The notes beneath the pieces were generated by a model. The model did no database searches and was not told the origin of the DNA. It worked only from the letters and a program-made list of their open reading frames with translations. A program made the position numbers and the translations under genes. This document shows, piece by piece, positions 1-7,404 of a DNA stretch of 64,000 bases. Numbering within the stretch: position 1 is the first letter of the stretch; every line of letters starts with the position of its first letter. Origin of the DNA: Acinetobacter sp. ANC 3903 (GTDB lineage: Bacteria > Pseudomonadota > Gammaproteobacteria > Pseudomonadales > Moraxellaceae); contig NZ_NEGA01000003.1 in NCBI RefSeq assembly GCF_002135315.1, forward strand, positions 1 to 64,000, given 5' to 3'.

Positions 1-196
1 TTATTTTAAACTTTCTTTCTAAAACCCAATCTTAACCCTTCGTGCTAAGTTGCTTTTTTATCAGAAGTTTTAATCTTCATCACCGCCGATGGATGTGCAT
101 TCTACAGCATTTCACAACCAGCACAACCCCTGTTGCGCTTTATTTTTTAAATTATCTTCCAACTGTTTATTTATTCTTCAAAATAGAGGGGTTTTT

Positions 197-1270
197 TTAT
201 TTTTTGCATGCAAAAGGTACAGGATTGGCTAATTCATCGCGCATTTTTTCTTGTTTATTTTTTTCTTGCCAGGTGAGTGAGCGGCAATCGATATATTCAC
301 AATAACCACTTTCACCCGTTTCTTCATGCTGATTAATGCGAATTTGATATTTAAAGCTGCCCACATAGCCTGCTGCCAGGCCAAATTTAAAATCTCCACG
401 GCTTTGTGCTTGTAACGAAATGCAGGTGCCATCTTTACCTTCATAACCCCATTCAAACTCACGTGGCAAATACATGCTTTGTCCATTCGGTGTTTTTACT
501 TTGGGATAAACCCGATGCACCTTAAAACGAACGTTTTGGTCAAACATTTGTGTCTTTCCTGTTTTTGCATCTCTTAAATAGAGTCGTGATTGCAAAATGC
601 CATTAAAAGAATCACGAATTTGTGCCAAAAGCAGCTGACGCTGATTTTCCAGGTTTATTACCTGATAAGTAAAAAATGCCAGAGGCAAATAAGAAAAATT
701 AATGCAGCGTGCGTATTCAAAACAGCCCATCTGCTGAATTTCAAATTTTTGTTCTTTATAAGTCAGCTGTCCTTCACATTGACACAGTAAAGACCAATGA
801 TCTGCTAGCCCCATACGTAACTGGGTAAAATAGGAAATAATATTGCTGGTGGTAATCGATAAATCAAAACTCAGCTCTTTATCTTTACGCTGTATTTGAA
901 AATGCGGAAAACTGCCGCGAATTGTTTCCCGATCTGAAAACTGAAAATGCCCTTTTGTAAAAAGACAGTCCTGTCCTACCGAGTAGGAATTAAATTGTCC
1001 CACCATATGCGGGCTAATACTGGCAATCGTGGTTGCAGTATCTAAGGCGGTGGTATGGATGGCACTTTCATTGCGCAGCATTGCCGCATTCGGCTGACCG
1101 ATCAGACTAATAAAATTAAGATAATGTAAGGGTGCCGGCAAATTAGGAATCATCAACCCTTGATGAATGATTTTATAACGGCCTTTTTGCGCATGATATG
1201 CCAAGCGCGACTGAAGGGGAGCCTGATTGAGTTGTTTGGAACGATCAAATAAATCTTGAAACAACTGCAT
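197..1270 (-). CDS. Hypothetical protein, possibly DUF6670 family
   Basis: A 357-residue protein of unknown function. There is no signal peptide, no membrane segment and no catalytic motif I recognise. The sequence is rich in aromatic residues and beta-type stretches, which fits a soluble lipocalin- or hydroxysteroid-like beta fold, but that is only an impression. From memory it resembles Acinetobacter proteins filed under DUF6670; a profile search would be needed to confirm this. The start is supported by a GGAGCAAGAT ribosome binding site directly upstream of the ATG. It lies 39 bases downstream of pssA on the same strand, so it may be co-transcribed with it. The first 196 bases of the window, downstream of its stop, show no gene. 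Confidence 0.7.
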   Translation of the reverse strand: MQLFQDLFDRSKQLNQAPLQSRLAYHAQKGRYKIIHQGLMIPNLPAPLHYLNFISLIGQPNAAMLRNESAIHTTALDTATTIASISPHMVGQFNSYSVGQDCLFTKGHFQFSDRETIRGSFPHFQIQRKDKELSFDLSITTSNIISYFTQLRMGLADHWSLLCQCEGQLTYKEQKFEIQQMGCFEYARCINFSYLPLAFFTYQVINLENQRQLLLAQIRDSFNGILQSRLYLRDAKTGKTQMFDQNVRFKVHRVYPKVKTPNGQSMYLPREFEWGYEGKDGTCISLQAQSRGDFKFGLAAGYVGSFKYQIRINQHEETGESGYCEYIDCRSLTWQEKNKQEKMRDELANPVPFACKK

Positions 1271-1309
1271 ATCTTGCTCCTTTTTATTTTCAGTATAGTG
1301 TTCTCATTT

Positions 1310-2137
1310 TTATATGGCGGTATTTTTTCTCGCAAGGAAAGTGGTCACAAAACCAGACAGTGCATAAATAATGGAAATCACCATAATCCCTACAGGAATA
1401 TTATAAGTAATCGCGGCAAAGATAAATACAGCGATCGGCAATACAAAAAATGGCACACGTTTTCGATCAAATGTTTTAAATGAATAGTATTTGATATTAG
1501 AAATCATCAGTAATCCCACAGCAATGATCGCTATAGCATTAAAGAGCTGAATGCCAAATTCACGTACATCAAAAATTTGCGGGAAATCTTGTGCGACCCA
1601 GACCAGGGTAATAATGATCACCGCAGCCAACGGACTTGCAACACCAATAAAATAGCGCTTATCCACCACACCAATTTGTACATTGAAGCGTGCCAAACGG
1701 AATGCTGCACAAGCGGTATACACAAAACATGCTGCTAACCCAATCCGTCCCAAATCATGTAGACACCAGCTATACATTAAAATAGCCGGTGCCACACCGA
1801 AAGCAAGCAAGTCCGACAAGGAATCGAACTGTTCGCCAAACGGGCTTTGAGCACCAATTGCACGCGCTACCCGACCATCCAACCCATCAAACAAAGCTGC
1901 CAGAAAAATGGCATAAATGGCGTGAATGAAATCCCCATTCATACTGGCAATAATGGAGTAAAAGCCAGACAGCAAAGCTGCCGTGGTAATCAGATTCGGC
2001 CACAGATAGATTCCACGACGTTTCACCTTTTGTCCCTCATGGGTATGCTCTTCTTCCTCCACTTCAAAGGTGATGCCATCAAAACCATGTTCATCACGTG
2101 TAGAAGATTCACTTTCAGGTTTGTTTATACTTGTCAT
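1310..2137 (-). CDS. pssA: CDP-diacylglycerol--serine O-phosphatidyltransferase
   Basis: Inner-membrane enzyme that makes phosphatidylserine, the precursor of phosphatidylethanolamine, from CDP-diacylglycerol and L-serine. The CDP-alcohol phosphatidyltransferase signature (DG..AR, eight residues, G...D...D) is intact at about residues 84-109, read as DGLDGRVAR followed by GEQFDSLSD. Several hydrophobic membrane segments surround it. The N-terminal 45 residues are acidic and polar. The frame is open to a TTG at 2173, but the ATG at 2137 has an AGGATCG ribosome binding site at good spacing and is preferred, giving 275 residues. The gene follows rlmJ after 45 bases. The length and multi-span form fit the integral-membrane PssA type rather than the E. 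coli peripheral PLD-like type. Confidence 0.93.
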   Translation of the reverse strand: MTSINKPESESSTRDEHGFDGITFEVEEEEHTHEGQKVKRRGIYLWPNLITTAALLSGFYSIIASMNGDFIHAIYAIFLAALFDGLDGRVARAIGAQSPFGEQFDSLSDLLAFGVAPAILMYSWCLHDLGRIGLAACFVYTACAAFRLARFNVQIGVVDKRYFIGVASPLAAVIIITLVWVAQDFPQIFDVREFGIQLFNAIAIIAVGLLMISNIKYYSFKTFDRKRVPFFVLPIAVFIFAAITYNIPVGIMVISIIYALSGFVTTFLARKNTAI

Positions 2138-2182
2138 TCTTGTCGATCCTAAATGTAACCGTATCTCTTTCAAACGTATAAC

Positions 2183-3040
2183 TTATTCGCCAACCAACCA
2201 ACGGACAGCGGCATGTCCACCATTTTCACTCATGCGTAAATGCGGGAACAGCCATTGTAATGCCTCATCCGCATCTTCAGAAAATTTCCAAGGCGGGTTA
2301 ATCACAAGTAAACCACAACCATTCAAGCCAACTGGAGTGTCATCTGGCCACACACAAACTTCACACACCAATTGACGGCGAATACCGGTTTTGATCATTT
2401 TCTTTTCGAAACGCTCAATCATGGCGCGGTCTTTAATCGGATACCAGACTGCAAAAACACCGGTAGGCCATTTTTTGTATGCAGCAACCAACAATTCTAC
2501 CAATTGTGGAAAATCTTTACGTTCCAATTCGTAAGGCGGATCAATCATCACCAAACCGCGCTTTTCTTTCGGTGGAATCACCCCAAGCAAACCTTCATAG
2601 GCATCACGCTCATGCAAACCGGCACGGCGGTCACGAACATTAAAGCGCAACTGTTGAAATACCTCGGGCTGCATTTCAAAAATAGTCGCTTTATCTATTT
2701 CGCGCATGCCTTCCAAGGCAAACCATGGTGAACCTGGATAAGCCCCTTTACCTGAAACTTCACGCATATCCTGAACAATTTTAAGATATTGCTTTACGCC
2801 TTCAGGTGCATTACGAATAATTGAATCATCAAGCTTGATTAAACGATGAATACCATTTAAAAACTCGCCTGATTTCTGTGCTGCAGAAGTCGATAAATCA
2901 TATTTACCTGCCCCACCATGCGTATCGATATAGCGATAAGGTTTATCTTTGGCATTTAAACGTGTTAAAAGTTGCAGCAATAACACATGCTTCATAACAT
3001 CGGCAAAGTTGCCTGCATGGAAATGGTGACGGTAATTCAT
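2183..3040 (-). CDS. rlmJ: 23S rRNA (adenine(2030)-N6)-methyltransferase
   Basis: Cytoplasmic SAM-dependent methyltransferase that modifies A2030 of 23S rRNA. The N-terminus MNYRHHFHAGNFADVMKH is the hallmark of the RlmJ family. The SAM-binding loop DTHGGAGKYDL lies at residues 39-49, and the N6-adenine methyltransferase catalytic motif DPPY at residues 167-170. The 285-residue length is normal for the family. It is upstream of pssA on the same strand, and AGGAATTAAAG precedes the ATG. Confidence 0.95.
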   Translation of the reverse strand: MNYRHHFHAGNFADVMKHVLLLQLLTRLNAKDKPYRYIDTHGGAGKYDLSTSAAQKSGEFLNGIHRLIKLDDSIIRNAPEGVKQYLKIVQDMREVSGKGAYPGSPWFALEGMREIDKATIFEMQPEVFQQLRFNVRDRRAGLHERDAYEGLLGVIPPKEKRGLVMIDPPYELERKDFPQLVELLVAAYKKWPTGVFAVWYPIKDRAMIERFEKKMIKTGIRRQLVCEVCVWPDDTPVGLNGCGLLVINPPWKFSEDADEALQWLFPHLRMSENGGHAAVRWLVGE

Positions 3041-3157
3041 GTTTCTTTAATTCCTGATATCAACCGATATTTTAGCATGAAAAAATGTTTCGTTCCGCAG
3101 GATATCTTGCTCTAGAATACGTCAGCATTTTTCTATCCTGTTTTTGAGTCTATCTTT

Positions 3158-3760
3158 ATGGATGCAATTCACCTCCCAAAGTCATGCAATGTTGATCAAA
3201 TGATTGAAGATTTAGATCAGCAAGGCTTTACCATTATTGATGATCTTTATCCTCAGGATTATGTACAGGCTTTGGCTGAAGAATGTATTTCTCATTTAAA
3301 TCAGTTTAGAGATGCTGCCATTCAGAACGGTGTAATCAGCAAAATTCGTAGTGATCATATTTTATGGATTAATGAAGATTTAGAAAAAGCCCAACAGCAC
3401 ATACAAACACTGCAAGGCTTGGCCGAACAACTGAACCGCGCATTTTTCCTGGGTATTCGTGAAGTTGAAGCCCATTTTGCCTGTTATAACGCCGGTGAGT
3501 TTTATGCTCTGCACCGTGACAATCCACAACAAAAAAATGACCGTGTTATTTCGGCAGTCTATTACCTGCATGAAGACTGGCAGGAGGATTGGGGCGGTGA
3601 ATTACGTTTGCAGGACAAGCAGGATCAATGGCACATCATCCCGCCAAAACCGAACCGCATTGCCCTATTCCAAAGTGATTTATTGCATGAGGTACTCAAA
3701 GCCAAGCATCAGCGCCTGTCCATTACCGCATGGTTACGCAGCGGCAATTCCATTTGGTAA
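3158..3760 (+). CDS. 2-oxoglutarate/Fe(II)-dependent oxygenase, prolyl-4-hydroxylase-like
   Basis: Predicted non-haem iron oxygenase of 200 residues. The iron ligands read as His119-x-Asp121 in LHRDNP and His177 in LLHEVL. Arg186 in QRLSITAWLR fits the 2-oxoglutarate carboxylate contact. The surrounding double-stranded beta-helix signature, including VYYLHEDW and WGGELRL, is that of the 2OG-Fe(II) oxygenase superfamily (P4Hc type). The protein substrate cannot be read from the sequence. It is divergent from rlmJ and is followed 74 bases later by a hypothetical gene on the same strand. Confidence 0.85.
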   Translation: MDAIHLPKSCNVDQMIEDLDQQGFTIIDDLYPQDYVQALAEECISHLNQFRDAAIQNGVISKIRSDHILWINEDLEKAQQHIQTLQGLAEQLNRAFFLGIREVEAHFACYNAGEFYALHRDNPQQKNDRVISAVYYLHEDWQEDWGGELRLQDKQDQWHIIPPKPNRIALFQSDLLHEVLKAKHQRLSITAWLRSGNSIW

Positions 3761-3834
3761 TTTACCCCAGAGGATGCTTTAAATCTGGAAAAACATCCTC
3801 ATATAGCAATCATAGACAGATGAGGATGTAACCG

Positions 3835-4362
3835 ATGCGGGAAAACACCCAACAGATTATTCAACGTATTGGCGAAACCGATCAGTTGTATTTACAAGGG
3901 AATACACCAAAACTTGCCTTGGAACGTGCTGAGTTACGTATGCAACTGGTTACCCTCAGTATCGTACGTCAGGAACAGCTTCATTTCCTGCAAGAAGCGG
4001 TAGTATTGCTTGAACAGGGTCGTATTGAATTTGAAGAAATGCCGTTAAGTTTATATATGAACTTATCCATGCATTTGGCCAAAGCCTATATGCTGTATTT
4101 CGAAATCACCAAGGAACAAAGATTTGCCTTAATTACCCAGCAAATCTTAAAACCCATTACTCATGATCAGTATGGAGATATTTACTTCTTCCTGGCCTAT
4201 GCTTCTGCGGTTAAAAATGAAACGGCATTAACCCGACATTGGCTCACCAAATACAGTAAAACTGCTGATTTTGACTTGGTTCTGGTACAAGAGCATCCAG
4301 CCTTTCATCCATTCCGTGAACATGACTGGTTTGTGCATTTAGTCAAAAGTAAAGTTCATTAA
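3835..4362 (+). CDS. Hypothetical protein
   Basis: A 175-residue, predominantly helical soluble protein with no signal peptide or membrane segment. The helical stretches have a TPR-like look (repeated Ala/Leu heptads), but no repeat is clear enough to name. A GAGGAT ribosome binding site lies 6 bases before the ATG. It follows the 2OG oxygenase gene on the same strand and is followed by a strong terminator, so the two may form one unit. Family not recognised. Confidence 0.75.
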   Translation: MRENTQQIIQRIGETDQLYLQGNTPKLALERAELRMQLVTLSIVRQEQLHFLQEAVVLLEQGRIEFEEMPLSLYMNLSMHLAKAYMLYFEITKEQRFALITQQILKPITHDQYGDIYFFLAYASAVKNETALTRHWLTKYSKTADFDLVLVQEHPAFHPFREHDWFVHLVKSKVH

Positions 4363-4376
4363 TTGCAAATCTAACG

Positions 4377-4410
4377 ATAAAAAAACGCCTGCAATGAGGC
4401 GTTTTTTATG
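4377..4410 (+). terminator. Rho-independent terminator
   Basis: Stem AACGCCT/AGGCGTT with a short loop, flanked by an A-run and a T-run. It ends the plus-strand gene that stops at 4362 and is nearly symmetric, so it could also work for the minus-strand gene beyond it. Confidence 0.8.
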
Positions 4411-4473
4411 ATCTATTCTGCTTAAAAGTTCCTTCTTCTCAGCAGGTTTTAAAGCTCACCTGTCTACAAAAAA

Positions 4474-4734
4474 TCAGGCAGGTTGCAGTTTGGTGGCATT
4501 TATATGTAATTGCTGGTTCAGTTCATCAATCAACATAACCCACTCATCTGCGTCTTCCACTAAATAGCGAATTAAAAACTCACGCTGGGACTTACTCCAG
4601 AATGGGGCATCATGCAAGTTTTGATGGGCTGGTAATTGATGGGTCCGTATAAAAAGCTCAACAGCCGCAGGGCTAGAAGCCAGCCCGAGTTGTTCAAATA
4701 ACATTTTAAAGGATGGGTTATTATTCATAAGCAT
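4474..4734 (-). CDS. DUF2789 family protein, copy 1
   Basis: Small soluble protein of unknown function. It carries the DUF2789 pattern: a helical FEQLGLASSP opening, FIRTHQL in the middle, APFWSKSQREFLI, and a C-terminal DELNQQLHIN. The frame extends to a TTG at 4755, but AAGGAG sits 6 bases before the ATG at 4734, which is the better start (86 residues). It is one of three tandem DUF2789 copies, of which the middle one is broken. DUF2789 proteins are common in Acinetobacter and related genera, and I know of no established role. Confidence 0.88.
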   Translation of the reverse strand: MLMNNNPSFKMLFEQLGLASSPAAVELFIRTHQLPAHQNLHDAPFWSKSQREFLIRYLVEDADEWVMLIDELNQQLHINATKLQPA

Positions 4735-4794
4735 GGCACACTCCTTATCAACCAAACTATCATTTATTATTTGATTAACTTATAAGATGTTCAT

Positions 4795-4822
4795 AAAAAA
4801 ACCTAGTCATAAAACTAGGTTT
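4795..4822 (-). terminator. Rho-independent terminator, minus strand
   Basis: Stem ACCTAGT/ACTAGGT (4801-4807 with 4814-4820), followed on the minus strand by a run of seven T residues. It lies just after the decayed middle DUF2789 copy and presumably was its terminator. Confidence 0.7.
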
Positions 4823-4839
4823 GTTGTTTCAATTTGTGT

Positions 4840-5094
4840 TCACTGATACGTTGAGGTTGAAAACCGGTCTTCGGTATGCAATTGTTCATTTAAGATATCG
4901 ACCACCATAGCCGATTCATCATCCTTTTTTTCAATGACTAGTAATGAAATCATGCTGTGCCTGTGTCCAGAACGGCGCTTTATATCAAGAAACATCCATG
5001 GTCAATTCACCCTAGATGTTTCTGGACTCGAATTCAGAGCCAATTGTTCAAAAAAGAGCTCCAAAAAGTAGGCTATTGTTCAAATAACCTTTAA
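4840..5094 (-). pseudogene. Decayed DUF2789 copy
   Basis: Reading the minus strand across this gap gives clear pieces of a third DUF2789 protein: LELFFEQLALNSSPE (near 5064-5020), then YKAPFWTQAQHDF, then KKDDESAMVVDILNEQLH (ending near 4870). Compared with the intact neighbour at 5114-5392 there is a deletion of about 16 bases in the middle that shifts the frame, a one-base shift near the N-terminus, and at least two sense codons turned into stops; one is the Trp of the neighbour's HWKEDD now reading TGA. The gene therefore cannot make a full protein. The similarity is highest to the downstream-coordinate copy, so the two probably arose by tandem duplication. Confidence 0.85.
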
Positions 5095-5113
5095 ACCAGA
5101 AATAATAAAAATA

Positions 5114-5392
5114 TTATTTCTGGTCATACACAGGTACGTCGCATGCTCCGGAACCTTCAGCATCCATATGTAATTGTTCATTGAGCACATCAACAAAAAT
5201 TGCCCAATCATCATCTTCTTTCCAATGACCAATCAGAAAATCGTGCTGTGACCTAGACCAGAACGGGGCTTTATGTAACGGAACATCCATACCAATTTGA
5301 TGGGTCCGGATAAACTCATCAATGGCTTCAGGGCTTGAATCCAGCCCTAATTGTTCAAAAAAAACTTCCATGGTAGGGAGCTGCTCTAACAT
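5114..5392 (-). CDS. DUF2789 family protein, copy 2
   Basis: A 92-residue DUF2789 protein with the same landmarks as copy 1: VFFEQLGLDSSPEAIDEFIRTHQ, then APFWSRSQHDFLIGHW, then VDVLNEQLHMD. GAGGTACACAAG precedes the ATG. It is the first gene of the three-copy minus-strand array. It is closer in sequence to the pseudogene than to copy 1. The C-terminal tail after LHMD is polar and not shared with copy 1. Function unknown. Confidence 0.88.
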   Translation of the reverse strand: MLEQLPTMEVFFEQLGLDSSPEAIDEFIRTHQIGMDVPLHKAPFWSRSQHDFLIGHWKEDDDWAIFVDVLNEQLHMDAEGSGACDVPVYDQK

Positions 5393-5510
5393 CTTGTGTA
5401 CCTCAGCTTTTATTGATGATCTTGCTTATAAGTTAGACAAAAAACTTGAATAATTCAGTTATCCCTCCATCACAGCATGTTATTTTTTGTTCCATAAAAA
5501 TGATGCAACA

Positions 5511-5542
5511 AAAAAAAGCACGCCATTGGCGTGCTTTTTTAA
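5511..5542 (-). terminator. Rho-independent terminator after mdh
   Basis: Stem AAAAAAGCACGCC/GGCGTGCTTTTTT with a four-base loop, 20 bases downstream of the mdh stop. It is symmetric A/T-flanked and probably works in both directions. Confidence 0.85.
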
Positions 5543-5561
5543 TTTAATCTTTTAGATTAAA

Positions 5562-6548
5562 TTATTTAAGCATGTCAGCAATCGCTGCACGTTCTTCTTC
5601 TAACTCGTTAAGAGTGAAGTTGATACGTTCTTGACTGAATGCATCGATTTCAAGACCTTGAACGATTTTGTATTCACCGTTTTCAGTAGTCACAGGGAAA
5701 CCGAACATTACGCCTTCAGGGATACCGTAAGAACCGTCAGAAGGAATACCCATCGTTACCCATTCGCCATTTGTGCCAAGAGCCCAATCGCGCATATGGT
5801 CGATTGCAGCGTTAGCAGCAGAAGCAGCAGAAGAAAGACCACGAGCTTCGATGATTGCAGCGCCACGCTTACCAACTGTAGGAAGGAATGTGTTTGCATT
5901 CCAATCTTGGTCGTTGATCATGTCTTTAACGCTTTCGCCGTTGATAGTCGCGAAACGATAGTCAGCATACATTGTTGGAGAGTGGTTACCCCAAACTGTA
6001 AGTTGTTTGATGTCTTTAACCGCTTTACCAGTTTTAGCAGCAATTTGAGATGCAGCACGGTTGTGGTCAAGACGTAACATTGCTGTGAAGTTTTTAGCTG
6101 GAAGATCTGGAGCAGATTTCATAGCGATGTAAGCGTTAGTGTTAGCAGGGTTACCTACAACAAGAACTTTAACATCACGGCTAGCAACTTCGTTAAGTGC
6201 TTGGCCTTGACCAATGAAGATTTCGCCGTTCACTTTAAGAAGGTCAGCACGTTCCATACCTGGACCACGTGGACGTGAACCAACCAATAACGCGTAGTCA
6301 GCATCTTTAAATGCAACTTTAGGATCATCAGTACCGATCATGTCCGCTAAAAGTGGGAATGCGCAGTCTTGAAGTTCCATCATTACGCCTTTAAGCGCTT
6401 GTTGAGCTTTCTCAAAAGGAACTTCTAACAATTGCAAAATAACGGGTTGGTCTTTACCAAGCATTTCGCCGCTAGCAATACGGAATAATAGGCTGTAACC
6501 AATTTGACCAGCAGCGCCAGTAACGGCAACGCGAACAGGTTGCTTCAT
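5562..6548 (-). CDS. mdh: Malate dehydrogenase
   Basis: NAD-dependent enzyme of the TCA cycle that converts malate to oxaloacetate in the cytoplasm. The 328-residue length and sequence fit the cytosolic-type (group 2) malate dehydrogenases. The NAD-binding loop GAAGQIG is at residues 11-17, the substrate arginines are in RPRGPGMER (92-100) and DHNR (161-164), and the active-site histidine is His189 in VWGNHSP. GGAGAT precedes the ATG. It is monocistronic, with its own terminator. Confidence 0.97.
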   Translation of the reverse strand: MKQPVRVAVTGAAGQIGYSLLFRIASGEMLGKDQPVILQLLEVPFEKAQQALKGVMMELQDCAFPLLADMIGTDDPKVAFKDADYALLVGSRPRGPGMERADLLKVNGEIFIGQGQALNEVASRDVKVLVVGNPANTNAYIAMKSAPDLPAKNFTAMLRLDHNRAASQIAAKTGKAVKDIKQLTVWGNHSPTMYADYRFATINGESVKDMINDQDWNANTFLPTVGKRGAAIIEARGLSSAASAANAAIDHMRDWALGTNGEWVTMGIPSDGSYGIPEGVMFGFPVTTENGEYKIVQGLEIDAFSQERINFTLNELEEERAAIADMLK

Positions 6549-6715
6549 GTAATTATCTCCAATTGAGGATAGTCAATGCGATTAAATAATCAATGTTTAA
6601 TCTAATAATCATAAACGCGAAAGATTGTACTCCAATCCTTTTCGATATGCATTGAAAAGAAAATGAATTTCAACAAAAGTCTGATAGGAAATATAAATAA
6701 AATATATAAAAAAGC

Positions 6716-7378
6716 TTAGTAAGAGCCTTTTATTATGAATAAATTGGGACAATTATTTTCTACCGCTACTGAGCATTGCTTGTACTGTCCGTTATTTTTA
6801 TAGCAAAGTCTCACTTCGGTCAGAATGGCATTCCCCTGAGAGGTCGCACAGTTAAATTTAATTGCACTGGCAGGTAAACTCGAATTTAAACGCAAAAACC
6901 GTAACCGGAGATTGGTCTGATGCATGGTTCGCGTTTCAGGACTGGTCAACTCAACCGGGACTTTAAGACGTTCGGCATAATTAATGATGGTACGAAAATA
7001 TTGACTTGAATTCATCTTTACACATCCACCGATTCCCCGCCAAAGCTGCACGCGTGCACTTTCATCTGGCATGATACGTGCCACGACTTTTGCCTGCAGC
7101 GGCGATAACGTGGCGGAAGATGATGTTTTACATTCAGATTCTGAAGTTTCTGGATACAAACCGGAAATATTCAGTGAATAACCTTCCAGACATTTTCGCT
7201 GCTTGGATTTTTGAGCATCAAACATACATACCGCGGGGGTCATTTGCACGACCATGACATAGCCCTGCAAAGGCTCGGCAAAAATTTGAGGTGCAAACAG
7301 CCCTAGTCCAGCACCGCTCACCCCGAACAGTGCCCATCTTGCTAAAACTGAAGTTTGCCCAAAAAATATCATCAACAA
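6716..7378 (-). CDS. RNase T2-like exported protein, predicted catalytically inactive
   Basis: A 220-residue protein with an N-terminal hydrophobic segment (about residues 12-34) that looks like a signal peptide, so it is probably periplasmic. The middle shows the two landmarks of the RNase T2/RNase I fold, but with the catalytic residues replaced. The HGLWP box is SGLYP (72-76), and the HEWxKHGTC box is QLWRGIGGC (111-119), so the histidines, glutamate and lysine are all gone. Several cysteines remain. The best start is a TTG at 7378 with AGGT upstream; an ATG lies 6 bases later. It begins 26 bases after slt and is likely in the same transcript. Assignment to the family is inference from these landmarks. 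Confidence 0.6.
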   Translation of the reverse strand: MLMIFFGQTSVLARWALFGVSGAGLGLFAPQIFAEPLQGYVMVVQMTPAVCMFDAQKSKQRKCLEGYSLNISGLYPETSESECKTSSSATLSPLQAKVVARIMPDESARVQLWRGIGGCVKMNSSQYFRTIINYAERLKVPVELTSPETRTMHQTNLRLRFLRLNSSLPASAIKFNCATSQGNAILTEVRLCYKNNGQYKQCSVAVENNCPNLFIIKGSY

Positions 7379-7404
7379 GTCAGACCTATCAATAAAATTA
7401 AAGT

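Noticed and set aside
42..305. An 87-codon plus-strand frame at the left edge.
   Set aside because: It is mostly T/A-run translation (Phe, Leu, Tyr) and overlaps the 3' end of the minus-strand hypothetical gene.
3771..3800. GAGGATG/CATCCTC hairpin between the 2OG oxygenase gene and the next gene, as a terminator.
   Set aside because: No T-run follows, and part of the stem is simply the ribosome binding site repeat before the next gene.
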